A DNA stretch of 64,000 nt from SNAP01 sp049671745. GTDB lineage: Bacteria > Bacteroidota > Bacteroidia > Bacteroidales > Marinifilaceae. Below are positions 1 to 9,175 of this stretch, piece by piece; the stretch's first letter is position 1, and every line of letters begins with the position of its first letter. The stretch is taken from assembly GCA_049671745.1 (NCBI GenBank), contig JBATVL010000078.1, positions 1 to 64,000 of the forward strand, read 5' to 3'. A program made the position numbers and the translations under genes. The notes below the pieces were generated by a model. It saw only the letters and a program-made list of their open reading frames with translations, was not told the DNA's origin and did not search any database.

Positions 1-1
1 A

Positions 2-1984
2 ATTAAGTATGAGCACGGAGTAATGACTGTGCCTATATCTAAAACACTTCTTAGTAGTTTGGCTGATGTAAATGGAATCTTTAAAAGAATACCAACTATT
101 ATTCTTAAAAAGGATGAGCCTTATATTATAGGAAAAGGTAAAGCACTAGTTTTACTAAACGGACAAAAAGTTCCTAAAGAAGTGATTCAATCTATAAGGC
201 CAGAAGCTATAAAAAGCATAAAGATTATAGAAAAACCTTCTCCTAGATATGGGGCTGATGCTATAGTTAATATTATTACTAAAGAGGGAATGAAGAACAT
301 ATGGTTTAATCTACGATCAGTTAATATGTTCGCTAAAGAATATAGAAATCACTCTCAGGTTTCTGTTGGAATAAATAGGGAGAAATGGAGTATAGGATTA
401 TATTATCTTAAGACTTTTGGGAAATTCAAAGGAGTAGAATCTTATAAAAGAATACTTGATTTTGATACTACTAGTCCTAGATACATTAATAACGATAAGA
501 CTAAAATAACAGATTTTACTAATACTAATAGCTGCTTGTCTACTCTTTCTTTTTATCCTAAGAAGAATTGGACGATTAATAGTCAATTCTATTTTGGGAA
601 TTCAGAAAATAATATAAAGGAAAATATCACAAATAATATAGGCTCAAGTCCTACAAATTTCACTAAGTTTCTAACAACAAAGAAACAGACAATTAATAAA
701 CCTAAGCCTGGATATGCATATGTAGCTACTACAATTGATTTGGATACCTTAGGATCCGTTCTAGAATTAGGAACACATTGGAATTTCAAGAGAAATAAGG
801 ATGATGAAAAGACTCAAGATTTTGAGGGTGTAAAAATATTGGAAAAAAGAAATTTGAATAAATCTGTTGATATGGATTCTTATAACTTTTTCATACATTT
901 TAATAAGTCTTTTAATAAAAATAGCAATATAGAAGTAGGTTCAAAATATAAGAAACTTACTACAGAAACAAAGTATATTTATGATGCCAAATTTGAGAAT
1001 ACCGATTACTCTTATAAAGAAGATTTAGCTACTGTTTATGCTAATTATTCATTGAAGATTCCAAAGATACTATCAGTAGATTTAGGTCTTAGAATTGAAA
1101 ATATGAAAGCTCATGGACTGGATAATATTACTAATAATGTGCAGATTGATTCTACCTATACAAACCTTATTCCTAATGTAAATATAAGTAAGAATATAGT
1201 TAAGGATTTAGATGTCCTTTTAACTTATAGACAAAGAATAAACAGACCAAGTTTCTCGGATTTAAGTTCTATTAAAGACTATTTCGATCCAACAACTTAT
1301 ATTATAGGAAACCCAAATCTTAAACCCAGCTATAAGAATTCTTTTGATCTTAAACTTAGATATATGCAAGAGGCTTCTATTGGAGTATCTTACGTCTATC
1401 AAGATAATGCAATCTCAAGATATCTTGCAGAAACTGAGATTAACGGACTTAAGTATACTTATTTGTCGAAGATAAATATAGAAAGAATTGATTCATGGAA
1501 ATTCTATTGTGTTATACCTTATCAAATAGGTGGTTTTACTACAGCTAATTCATTTGGTTATACGCAAAATAAATATGCCTTTGGAGATTATTCTAAGAAA
1601 TTAGAGATGATGGGTAAAACATCGTCTAATTATTATGTTTATCTTTATGATGCTTATTCTTTTAGTGATGATAAATATGAGATATCAGTAGATTATACAT
1701 ATAATTCTACTTTCTACGACGAGATCTTTAAGGTAGAGCCTATGAATATTCTAAATATCTCTATAAGCGCTAAATTCTTTAAGAAATCATTATATGTAGA
1801 ACTTGCTGCGAATGATCTTTTTAATGCATATGAGACTATATCAAATTCTATAAGCGAGAATTTAAAACTAGCAACAAGAATGAATAATGGTGCTTTGGAA
1901 TATAGTCTTAAACTGAAATATTCATTTTCTTCAAATAAAAAAAGTACACGTGCAAGAATGTCTAACGAAGAAAAATATAGATAA
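2..1984 (+). CDS. Outer-membrane beta-barrel receptor-like protein, 5'-partial
   Basis: The reading frame is already open at base 2 and the first visible Met (base 23) lies inside the conserved pre-plug segment, so the gene begins upstream of the window. From that Met, residues about 18-50 (FKRIPTI ... GKGKALVLLNGQKV) and 60-88 (IKSIKIIEKPSPRYGADA, then VNIITK) are the plug-domain signature of the Bacteroidetes outer-membrane beta-barrel family (OMP_b-brl_3 type TonB receptors). The rest is aromatic-rich alternating strands typical of a barrel. The missing part should hold a signal peptide and a carboxypeptidase-regulatory-like domain. The stop is 3 bases before the permease gene, so the two form one operon. 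The ligand cannot be inferred. Confidence 0.85.
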   Translation: MKYEHGVMTVPISKTLLSSLADVNGIFKRIPTIILKKDEPYIIGKGKALVLLNGQKVPKEVIQSIRPEAIKSIKIIEKPSPRYGADAIVNIITKEGMKNIWFNLRSVNMFAKEYRNHSQVSVGINREKWSIGLYYLKTFGKFKGVESYKRILDFDTTSPRYINNDKTKITDFTNTNSCLSTLSFYPKKNWTINSQFYFGNSENNIKENITNNIGSSPTNFTKFLTTKKQTINKPKPGYAYVATTIDLDTLGSVLELGTHWNFKRNKDDEKTQDFEGVKILEKRNLNKSVDMDSYNFFIHFNKSFNKNSNIEVGSKYKKLTTETKYIYDAKFENTDYSYKEDLATVYANYSLKIPKILSVDLGLRIENMKAHGLDNITNNVQIDSTYTNLIPNVNISKNIVKDLDVLLTYRQRINRPSFSDLSSIKDYFDPTTYIIGNPNLKPSYKNSFDLKLRYMQEASIGVSYVYQDNAISRYLAETEINGLKYTYLSKINIERIDSWKFYCVIPYQIGGFTTANSFGYTQNKYAFGDYSKKLEMMGKTSSNYYVYLYDAYSFSDDKYEISVDYTYNSTFYDEIFKVEPMNILNISISAKFFKKSLYVELAANDLFNAYETISNSISENLKLATRMNNGALEYSLKLKYSFSSNKKSTRARMSNEEKYR

Positions 1985-1987
1985 ATA

Positions 1988-4360
1988 ATGAATATTTGGA
2001 CTAATATAAAAATTGCTATAAGAAATCAGAAAAGGAATAGGCTTTTTACTTTTATTAATATATCAGGCCTTTCCTTAGGTTTGGCTTGCTGTATGGCAAT
2101 TGTATTATATGTTTCTCAAGAGATTTCTTTCGATAAATACCATGTGAACTCAAAGGATATTTACTTAGTTGGAATAAATGAAAAACTAGGCGATGTGCAA
2201 ACTGTATATTATAGAACTCAACCAGCTTTAGGTCCTACTCTTAAGTCGATATTTCCTTCTGTTGAAAACTACACTCGTGTAATGACTGTTTATAGTAGTA
2301 AGCTTGTAGAGATTGATAATAAGAAGTGTAATATAGAAAAGATGTATGCGGCAGATTCTACGTTTTTTGATATTTTCACAGTTAAATTTCTTATTGGAAA
2401 TAAGTCTGCGCTTAAAAAGTCTAAATCTATTGTTCTTACCAAGAGTCTCGCTATAAAACAATTTGAAACAGTAGATCTAGCTATAAATAAAACACTTAAG
2501 TTTAATGGACAGTTATTTAAAGTTTCTGCCATTATTGAAGATTGTCCTATTAATACTGAAATGCAGTATAACGCATTATACACAATGGAAAGTGTGACGT
2601 GGATACAGGATAACCGTTGGGATGGTTTTCCTATGTACACATATGTTCGTTTAAAACCTAATGCGGATTATAAAGTATTGGAAAATAATTTAGAGTCTTT
2701 TATAAAAAAACATTTAAATGGTGATTTTGAAATATATAAAGCTCCTAATTATTTCAAATATTTCTTTAAGAAACTTACTGATGTACACTTGCGTTCAAGT
2801 TATGGAAGTGGAAGTATCACTTACGTTAAGTTATTTATAATAATAGCTATATTTATTTTGCTTATAGCATGTATAAATTTTTCTAACTTGTCAACAGCAA
2901 GAGCTTCAACAAGAGCATGCGAAATAGGTATAAAGAAAACTCTAGGTTCAAGTAGAAAACAATTAATGTTGCAATTTTTCACAGAGGCAATACTTACGAG
3001 TTTTATTGCTTTTATATTCGGATTGGTTATTCTTGAAACTTGTTTACCATTAATAAATAATCTTATTGGAGTTGAGCTGCCAAGCAATTTCTATAGTAAC
3101 TTTAATATATTAGGATTATTTGTTGGTATAGCTACTTTAACTGGGCTTATTGCAGGTTCATATTCTGCTTTATATTTGTCTTCTTTTAATCCTATAAACA
3201 TTCTTAAGGGAGAGCTTACCTTGGGTAAAAAAGGCTCTATATTTAGAAGCTGTTTAGTAGTCTTTCAGTTTTCTATATCTATCTTTTTAATAGTCTCTAC
3301 TTTAATAATTAATAAGCAGATAAATTATATCAATAATAAAGATTTAGGTTTTAAAAAAGATAATCTTATTAAGATAGAACAGGCCCATTCGGTTAAAGAT
3401 ATAGAGACTTTTAAGCAAGAATTAATGAAGATTCCTGCTATTAAAAATATTAGTTTTGCATCAGGTTTACCAGGTGGAAAAATAGATGGAAAAATAATAT
3501 ATAAGTGTAATATAGATGATAATAATAAGGAATATGGTATAGCTATAATAGCTTCCGATAGTGATTTCTATAACACTATGCAATTTGAAATTATTTCTGG
3601 CAGATTCTTCTCTAAAGATTATGCATCCGACTCCAAATCTGTTATTCTTAATGAAACTGCCGTGAAAAAGTTGGGACTAATTAACCCTATTGGTTCGGAG
3701 ATTAGATATTGGAAATATAAATTAAAGATTATAGGCGTTATTAAAGACTTTCATTATAAAAATCTTAAGGTAAAGTTGGAACCAATGATGATTATGCCTT
3801 ATCAAGAGTGGTATCATCCATTAGATAAAATTGCCATAAGACTTTCTGCTAATTATCAACAAAAAGACATTAAGCATATAGAGAAAGTGTGGAATGAATT
3901 TACGGGAAATACTCCTATTAAATTTAGCTATTTTGAGAATATTGTGAAACAACTTCATAAAGATGAAGATAACCATTTTAGAACTTTTACTAGTTTTTCT
4001 ATTTTAGCTATTTTTATTGCTTGTATAGGACTTCTTGGACTAATAACTTATACTATAGATCAGAAATATAGAGAAATAGGTATAAGGAAGGTTTATGGTG
4101 CTCCTATATTATCTATTCTTTTAAATTTGAATATTAATATTATTAAATGGATAATGATTGCCTTTTTTATAGCTAGCCCACTTGCATTTAATTTTATGGA
4201 TAACTGGCTTATGAATTTTGCTTACAGAATAAAGATAGGACCAAGTGAATTTATTCTTACAGCTATTTTTATTATTATAATAACTCTTCTAACAGTAAGT
4301 TGGCAAGTTGTATCTGCAGCTAGAAAGAATCCTATAGATGCTATTAATCATGATAACTAA
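1988..4360 (+). CDS. FtsX/MacB-type ABC transporter permease
   Basis: 790 residues, the usual length for the Bacteroidetes two-FtsX-domain permeases. A cytoplasmic N-terminus rich in Arg/Lys leads to a first membrane helix (about residues 20-42), then a large periplasmic MacB_PCD-like domain, a first FtsX module (about 275-415), a repeat of helix plus periplasmic domain, and a second FtsX module at the C-terminus containing the conserved REIGIRKVYGA segment. The first module carries the equivalent CEIGIKKTLGSS. Such proteins work with a separate LolD/MacB-like ATPase in lipoprotein or antimicrobial-peptide export; no ATPase gene is adjacent in the window. It starts 3 bases after the barrel gene, suggesting co-transcription and perhaps a shared envelope function. 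Confidence 0.9.
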   Translation: MNIWTNIKIAIRNQKRNRLFTFINISGLSLGLACCMAIVLYVSQEISFDKYHVNSKDIYLVGINEKLGDVQTVYYRTQPALGPTLKSIFPSVENYTRVMTVYSSKLVEIDNKKCNIEKMYAADSTFFDIFTVKFLIGNKSALKKSKSIVLTKSLAIKQFETVDLAINKTLKFNGQLFKVSAIIEDCPINTEMQYNALYTMESVTWIQDNRWDGFPMYTYVRLKPNADYKVLENNLESFIKKHLNGDFEIYKAPNYFKYFFKKLTDVHLRSSYGSGSITYVKLFIIIAIFILLIACINFSNLSTARASTRACEIGIKKTLGSSRKQLMLQFFTEAILTSFIAFIFGLVILETCLPLINNLIGVELPSNFYSNFNILGLFVGIATLTGLIAGSYSALYLSSFNPINILKGELTLGKKGSIFRSCLVVFQFSISIFLIVSTLIINKQINYINNKDLGFKKDNLIKIEQAHSVKDIETFKQELMKIPAIKNISFASGLPGGKIDGKIIYKCNIDDNNKEYGIAIIASDSDFYNTMQFEIISGRFFSKDYASDSKSVILNETAVKKLGLINPIGSEIRYWKYKLKIIGVIKDFHYKNLKVKLEPMMIMPYQEWYHPLDKIAIRLSANYQQKDIKHIEKVWNEFTGNTPIKFSYFENIVKQLHKDEDNHFRTFTSFSILAIFIACIGLLGLITYTIDQKYREIGIRKVYGAPILSILLNLNINIIKWIMIAFFIASPLAFNFMDNWLMNFAYRIKIGPSEFILTAIFIIIITLLTVSWQVVSAARKNPIDAINHDN

Positions 4361-4394
4361 AACTATTATATATTTAAAAGTTTTATGTTTTTTC

Positions 4395-4428
4395 AAGAAC
4401 TGTCTTTTAGGAGAGATGGTTCTTTTTT
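4395..4428 (+). terminator. Rho-independent terminator after the permease
   Basis: Arms AAGAAC (4395-4400) and GTTCTT (4419-4424) plus an inner TCT/AGA pairing are followed by a T-run. It separates the barrel/permease operon from the protease operon. Confidence 0.6.
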
Positions 4429-4549
4429 ATGTTTTATAAATTATTATTGCAAGCTGTTTTTTTTTTTATTACTATTGTGCAAACGCGCTAATTCCTTGCG
4501 TAATCATGCAATATATAGAAATGAATATATTATTATTTAAGAAAAATTT

Positions 4550-5386
4550 ATGAAAAAAATTTTTGGGTTTTTAGGCTTACTTATTATGTTTTTAACTTTT
4601 TATTCGTGCAGAAAGGAATATGTTAAAAAGATTGTTGTAAAACAAAAAATAGAAAGTGTTGCTGTTGAAAGTATAAAACTTGATCAATCTTCATTAAATC
4701 TTGTGTGTGGAAATACTAGTCTACTTAATGCTCAATTTACTTCTAAGAACAAAGAGAGAGTTAAATTAAATTGGATTTCCTCAAATAGTGAAGTTGTAAG
4801 AGTTTTTTATAATGGTATGGTAATAGCTGTAAGTGAAGGTGAGGCTCTTATTACTGTTAGAGTTGGTGGTAAATCTGCAGAATGTAAGGTTAGGGTTAGT
4901 CCTCTACAGGATGAAGATGAAAAAAACTTTGAATATGAAATACCTTCTTCTGTATGGGGTACATATGCTAGAATTTCTAAGTTCTCTTTAGCAGAAAAAA
5001 AGTTAGATAATTATTCAATATCTTCTTATTATACCGATAAAACAGATTTTATAGTAGATTTAGATAGAAATTCTAAAGATAATTTTTTGTCAGTGTCTTA
5101 TGATCAGGCATCCTCTGGTGCTATTGATTCTTATACCCTTATTGCATATATAGATTGGAATAGAGATGGTGACTTTGCAGATGATAATGAAACTATCTTT
5201 AAAAAGGAATGGATTTCTAATGGGATTTTTGTTGTAAAAGAAAAGATTATAGTACCTGCAAATGCTAGTGCTTCATCAAGAATCAGAGTTGGTATTTATT
5301 ATAATGGTAATAGTACAAAGATGGAATTTGGTTGCGGTGTGATGGAATCAGGTGATGTTAGAGATTTTAAGTATAAGTTAAACTAA
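4550..5386 (+). CDS. Surface lipoprotein with Big2 (Ig-like) and GEVED domains
   Basis: Residues 1-20 are a lipoprotein signal (lipobox ending FYSC) followed by Arg-Lys-Glu, a charged start compatible with the Bacteroidetes surface-export signal. Residues about 40-115 form a bacterial Ig-like Big2 domain (LDQSSLNLVCGNTSLLNA ... WISSNSEVVRV ... GEALITVRVGG). The C-terminal half has the GEVED pattern: a YIDWNRDGDFADDNE acidic loop, a VPANAS segment and a terminal SGDVRDFKYKL equivalent to the GEVEDY motif. GEVED domains are common in secreted and surface proteins of this phylum and the acidic loop suggests calcium binding. It is first in a four-gene operon and overlaps the next gene by one base. 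Function unknown. Confidence 0.8.
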   Translation: MKKIFGFLGLLIMFLTFYSCRKEYVKKIVVKQKIESVAVESIKLDQSSLNLVCGNTSLLNAQFTSKNKERVKLNWISSNSEVVRVFYNGMVIAVSEGEALITVRVGGKSAECKVRVSPLQDEDEKNFEYEIPSSVWGTYARISKFSLAEKKLDNYSISSYYTDKTDFIVDLDRNSKDNFLSVSYDQASSGAIDSYTLIAYIDWNRDGDFADDNETIFKKEWISNGIFVVKEKIIVPANASASSRIRVGIYYNGNSTKMEFGCGVMESGDVRDFKYKLN

Positions 5387-5400
5387 TGAATATAACTATA

Positions 5401-6324
5401 ATGAAAATAAATAGTTTAATAGTATTATTTTTTTTGGTAGTGCTTTCTTCTTGTGTCAAAGAGCAAGCGGCAGATGTAATTGAGGATCTTGATCCTTTAA
5501 CAGTTGAGATTATTAGTACAGATGTACAGGTTGATGAGAATAGTAAAGAGAAAATAGTTATTGAGTTGAAATTGTCAAGGATTATCGGAAAAAGTATAAA
5601 AGTTTTTTTTGATATAAAGGGAAAAGATAATCTTACAGGATATACACTTTCTGTTGATAATGATATTAAGCTTTTAAATAAAGATAAGGTTGTTGTTATT
5701 CCAGCTGGAAAAACAACTGCAAATATAGAATTAATAGTAAATGATAATAATATTATAGATAAAGATAGAGCAGCAGAGTTAACTCTTCTTTCTTGTGATG
5801 AACCTGTTAAAATAGGATTAAAGAAATCATCTTCTATTTTGGTTATAGATAATGAAAATGCTTTTGGTGGACTTTTTTTAAGAGATCTTATTGTCTTTTC
5901 AGGATTGGCTTTTGAGACATGTGATGAAACAGAGAGAGTATCTATTCCTTATGAAATAAAACTTATTAAAGAAATTTCAGAAGATAAAATTAAGGTTAGT
6001 ATAAAAGGTATGGGTAACGTATTTCTTAATATTCAAACTGGTTGGGCTGAAGCAGGACAGAAGATAGAGTATTTGCCAGTAGAGTGTATTATTGATAACA
6101 CAAATCCTACTCGTCCTTGTATTTCAATGTCTCAACAACCATTTGTTAAATGGTATAAAGAAGAGAATAGAGATCCTAGTATCTTTAATTTGGTTGCTTG
6201 TAATAAAAAACCTATAAAACTTGATGTTTTATCTAAGAAATGGAGTTTTGATTATAGTATTTATGATGATAGATTGCCATTTTTTACTAATTATCTTTTT
6301 ACTGTCTATTTTGACCTGAACTAA
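5401..6324 (+). CDS. Lipoprotein with Calx-beta-like domain
   Basis: An ATG at 5386 overlaps the previous stop codon (TAATG), but the ATG at 5401 gives a cleaner lipoprotein signal (MKINSLIVLFF ... LSSC) and is preferred; either is possible. After the Cys comes Val-Lys-Glu. From 5401, residues about 30-140 resemble a Calx-beta domain: VDENSKEKIVIELKLSR, VIPAGKTTANIELIVND and a final acidic strand. The remaining 150 residues (five cysteines) are not recognised. It sits between the GEVED lipoprotein and the C1 protease with a 15-base gap to the latter, so it is probably part of the same surface assembly. Binding role only inferred. Confidence 0.75.
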   Translation: MKINSLIVLFFLVVLSSCVKEQAADVIEDLDPLTVEIISTDVQVDENSKEKIVIELKLSRIIGKSIKVFFDIKGKDNLTGYTLSVDNDIKLLNKDKVVVIPAGKTTANIELIVNDNNIIDKDRAAELTLLSCDEPVKIGLKKSSSILVIDNENAFGGLFLRDLIVFSGLAFETCDETERVSIPYEIKLIKEISEDKIKVSIKGMGNVFLNIQTGWAEAGQKIEYLPVECIIDNTNPTRPCISMSQQPFVKWYKEENRDPSIFNLVACNKKPIKLDVLSKKWSFDYSIYDDRLPFFTNYLFTVYFDLN

Positions 6325-6339
6325 TTCTAATATATAATT

Positions 6340-8001
6340 ATGAAAAAAATTTTAATTCTTGCATTTTTTGTTGGCTTATTAACAAATCTAAATGCTCAAT
6401 ATCTGAGGGGGCTACCTGTCTATGATGCGCAAGCAAAAGCTAAGACAGATTTGATTCCTGTATATAAAATTCCTTGTTGTGCAAATGGAGAAACAGAAAA
6501 AATCCCTGAGTTTATTGATAATTCTACTTCAATATATTTTCCTTCTATCTTTAGTCAAAAAGGAAATTCTTGTGCACAGGCCTCTGCTATTAGATATATA
6601 TTTTCTTATGAGATAAATGCATTAAGAGATAAATCTGCTAAAACTAATGATAATGTTTATAGTTCTCATTTTACATGGCATTTTCTTAATCATGGAACTG
6701 ATTTAGGGTCTTTCTATTGGGACGGCTTGGAAATTTTAAAAGATGCGGGTGTTCCTTCTTTAAAAGAATTTAATGATGAATATGTTGGTATCCTTAAGTG
6801 GATGAATGGATATGATCTATATTTATCTGCAATGCATAATAGGGTAGATAAGTATTTTAAAATTGTTTCTGATACAGATGCTGGTATTAGACGAATGAAG
6901 GAATATCTTTTTAATAGAACAGGAACCTCTAAGCACGGTGGTTTACTTGTTTTTGCTGCTATGGTAAGAGGTTGGGAATTTATGGAAGATTATACAGATC
7001 TTTCTCATACTGGTTATCAATGCTTGTTGAAAAAGTGCGCTAAAGGAGGACCACATGCTATGACTATAGTTGGTTATGATGATGCAATTAAATATGACGA
7101 GAATGCTGATGGTTTCATAGATGAAGGTGAAAGAGGTGCTTTTATTTGTGTTAACTCATGGGGTAGTGCATGGGGGTCTAATGGTCGTTTTTATATACCT
7201 TATTCATTATTCAAGAAAGATTTAAACGATGGTGGAACAGGTAATGGAGAAAAGGATGTATATGGATTTACAGTAAAAGACGTAGTGCCTAAACTTACTT
7301 TTAAAGTTAAAATAAACCATTCTTCAAGAGATGATTTCAAGATAAGGATTGGAATGACAAATAACGAGAATGCTAGTGAACCTACTTATACTAAAGTACT
7401 GAAGGTCTTTAATCATCAAGGAGGTAATCATCATTTTGGATTAGAATACGTAACTAAAGAATTAGAGATAGGTATAGATGCTTCTGATTTATTAAAAAAT
7501 ATAAAGGGAGATAATCAATCTTTCTTTTTTGAATTAATAGAAGGGAATTCTTATGCTGATCCAACAGAAAAAGATAAGGGAGAAGGTAAAATTTTATCCT
7601 GTTCTTTAATTGATTATAGAGGTGAAAAGCCTATAGAATATTTTGCTGATAGAAATTGTGTTTTACTACCTTCTAAAAAAGGTGAACTATTGAGGGTTAG
7701 TACAAAACTTCCTTCTTATATAGGTAAAGGAGAGTCTTCTTTCGTCTCTTTTGGTATGGCTGCTTATCAACGTAAACAAAATATAGTTATTTATCTAGAT
7801 CTTAAAAAAGATCAATCTGTAAGAGTCGAACTTTTGAATAAAAAGGGCGAAATTATTAGATATTTCTTTGATAAAGATATGAAGGTAGGGCGTAATTGTG
7901 AATCTCTACGCTTAAAAGACATAAAGGATGGAGATTATGCTGTTAGAGTCATTACTGATAGTCAATTGATATACAAGAGAATAACTGTAAAAAACAAATA
8001 A
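6340..8001 (+). CDS. Secreted papain-like (C1 family) cysteine protease with T9SS-like tail
   Basis: 553 residues with a Sec signal peptide (cleavage near LNAQ). The papain-type active site is visible: Gln73 and Cys78 in QKGNSCAQAS, His239 in GGPHAMTIVGYDD, and Asn272 in VNSWGSAWG. Between His and Asn lies an EF-hand/dockerin-like acidic loop (253-264, DENADGFIDEGE), a possible calcium site. There is no obvious inhibitory propeptide: only about 50 residues separate the signal peptide from the catalytic core. A roughly 180-residue beta-rich domain follows, and the last 70 residues look like a type IX secretion C-terminal sorting domain (VELLNKKGE ... GDYAVRVI ... YKRITVK). The protein is therefore probably exported across the outer membrane. 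A small lipoprotein gene starts 5 bases downstream. Confidence 0.9.
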   Translation: MKKILILAFFVGLLTNLNAQYLRGLPVYDAQAKAKTDLIPVYKIPCCANGETEKIPEFIDNSTSIYFPSIFSQKGNSCAQASAIRYIFSYEINALRDKSAKTNDNVYSSHFTWHFLNHGTDLGSFYWDGLEILKDAGVPSLKEFNDEYVGILKWMNGYDLYLSAMHNRVDKYFKIVSDTDAGIRRMKEYLFNRTGTSKHGGLLVFAAMVRGWEFMEDYTDLSHTGYQCLLKKCAKGGPHAMTIVGYDDAIKYDENADGFIDEGERGAFICVNSWGSAWGSNGRFYIPYSLFKKDLNDGGTGNGEKDVYGFTVKDVVPKLTFKVKINHSSRDDFKIRIGMTNNENASEPTYTKVLKVFNHQGGNHHFGLEYVTKELEIGIDASDLLKNIKGDNQSFFFELIEGNSYADPTEKDKGEGKILSCSLIDYRGEKPIEYFADRNCVLLPSKKGELLRVSTKLPSYIGKGESSFVSFGMAAYQRKQNIVIYLDLKKDQSVRVELLNKKGEIIRYFFDKDMKVGRNCESLRLKDIKDGDYAVRVITDSQLIYKRITVKNK

Positions 8002-8006
8002 TACTT

Positions 8007-8399
8007 ATGAAAAAAATATATATAATTTTAATTTTTGTTTGTATAACGGCATTTGCATGTAAGGAAACAATTATCGTAGAAGAACAAAAGACTGTAGAAA
8101 TAACGAAAATAAATTTTCCTATTATTAGTAGTGATATAAATAAGATTCAAACTTATTTAAGTTCTAAGAATCTAGAATACTCAACTTGGAATGATGATCA
8201 TAAGGTTTATCTACATGCATATATTGTTGAGAAAAGAGGTGATTTATTAAAAGAAGTGACTTATTCTTTAGCTTTAGAGAATTCTTGTTTTTCTAGTCTT
8301 TCAGTAGATTTTATTTACAATAAAGAAAATCCTAGTGATTTAGAAAAGAAACAAGTAAGAGATTCATTAATAGAAAGAACTATCTTTAAATTTGATTAG
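8007..8399 (+). CDS. Small lipoprotein downstream of C1 protease
   Basis: 130 residues. The lipobox is ITAFAC followed by Lys-Glu, then about 110 residues with two further cysteine-poor beta-type segments (YSTWNDDHKVYLHAYIVEK; EVTYSLALENSCFSSLSVDF). No family is recognised. It is the last gene of the operon, 5 bases after the protease, and shares its promoter. In Bacteroides fragilis, C10 proteases have small co-encoded inhibitor proteins, so a role as cognate inhibitor or chaperone of the neighbouring C1 protease is a reasonable but unproven inference. Confidence 0.7.
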   Translation: MKKIYIILIFVCITAFACKETIIVEEQKTVEITKINFPIISSDINKIQTYLSSKNLEYSTWNDDHKVYLHAYIVEKRGDLLKEVTYSLALENSCFSSLSVDFIYNKENPSDLEKKQVRDSLIERTIFKFD

Positions 8400-8484
8400 A
8401 GATTCATCTATTCATTTCATCTTTAATATTCCCTTTTAAAAACTTAAAACAAATATTATTGATATTTGACACTATGTTAATTAG

Positions 8485-8515
8485 AAAGAGCAGGTGAATT
8501 TATCACCTGCTCTTT
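8485..8515. terminator. Strong convergent hairpin terminator
   Basis: A perfect 13-bp stem (AAAGAGCAGGTGA / TCACCTGCTCTTT) with a 5-base loop lies between the convergent protease operon and the thiL operon. The flanking T-runs are short. Confidence 0.75.
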
Positions 8516-8547
8516 AAATATGTCTTTCTGATATTCTCAGAACAAAT

Positions 8548-9156
8548 CTATTTTTTAAAACTAGTCTTTATATATGCATAAAGAATTTTGTGCATAAGTG
8601 CAGCTTCTTCTATTTCTTTTGGAGCAAAGCTAGCATCCTCTTCAATAGTATTAGATATATCGTTTAGAAGCCCATCGCTGTACTTCCCCTCAGTAATATC
8701 ATCAATAGTGAATATATCTGATAATTGCATTTTTTTAAGATGATCTTCGCAAATATTACGTTGTGCCATATATTCATCTGTTGAATATTGACGATCATTA
8801 AAGAATATAGATAAAATACTTTCGTTAAGATTTTCACCAAAACCTGCAAGAAGTAGAGTTCGTAAACGATATGCTTCTATTTGTTTTTCTTCATCTTTAC
8901 AAGCCTCAATAACATTGCTTATATTGAAATATGCAAGTTTACATACATCTATATCTTCATCTTCGTCTTGGCACATATCTAATTGTAAAATTTGCATTAG
9001 ACAAATTGAAAATATGTTTGCTACTTCTGCATCATGTATAGAGAAGACTATTTCATATCGTGCTTTTAAAAACTCTCTTAAGTGAGCATTTACTTTTGAC
9101 TGCAATCCCAATGTACGAAAGTCGTTGCATTCTTTTATTCTATCAGTATAATCCAT
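8548..9156 (-). CDS. Hypothetical acidic cytoplasmic protein, thiL-linked
   Basis: 202 residues with no signal peptide or membrane segment. It is strongly acidic (CQDEDEDIDVC near residues 70-80; IEEDASFAPKEIEE near the end) and predicted largely helical. No domain is recognised. It starts 19 bases downstream of thiL on the same strand and is most likely co-transcribed with it, although no functional link to thiamine synthesis is evident. Confidence 0.7.
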   Translation of the reverse strand: MDYTDRIKECNDFRTLGLQSKVNAHLREFLKARYEIVFSIHDAEVANIFSICLMQILQLDMCQDEDEDIDVCKLAYFNISNVIEACKDEEKQIEAYRLRTLLLAGFGENLNESILSIFFNDRQYSTDEYMAQRNICEDHLKKMQLSDIFTIDDITEGKYSDGLLNDISNTIEEDASFAPKEIEEAALMHKILYAYIKTSFKK

Positions 9157-9175
9157 GCGAGATATTATTAATTTA

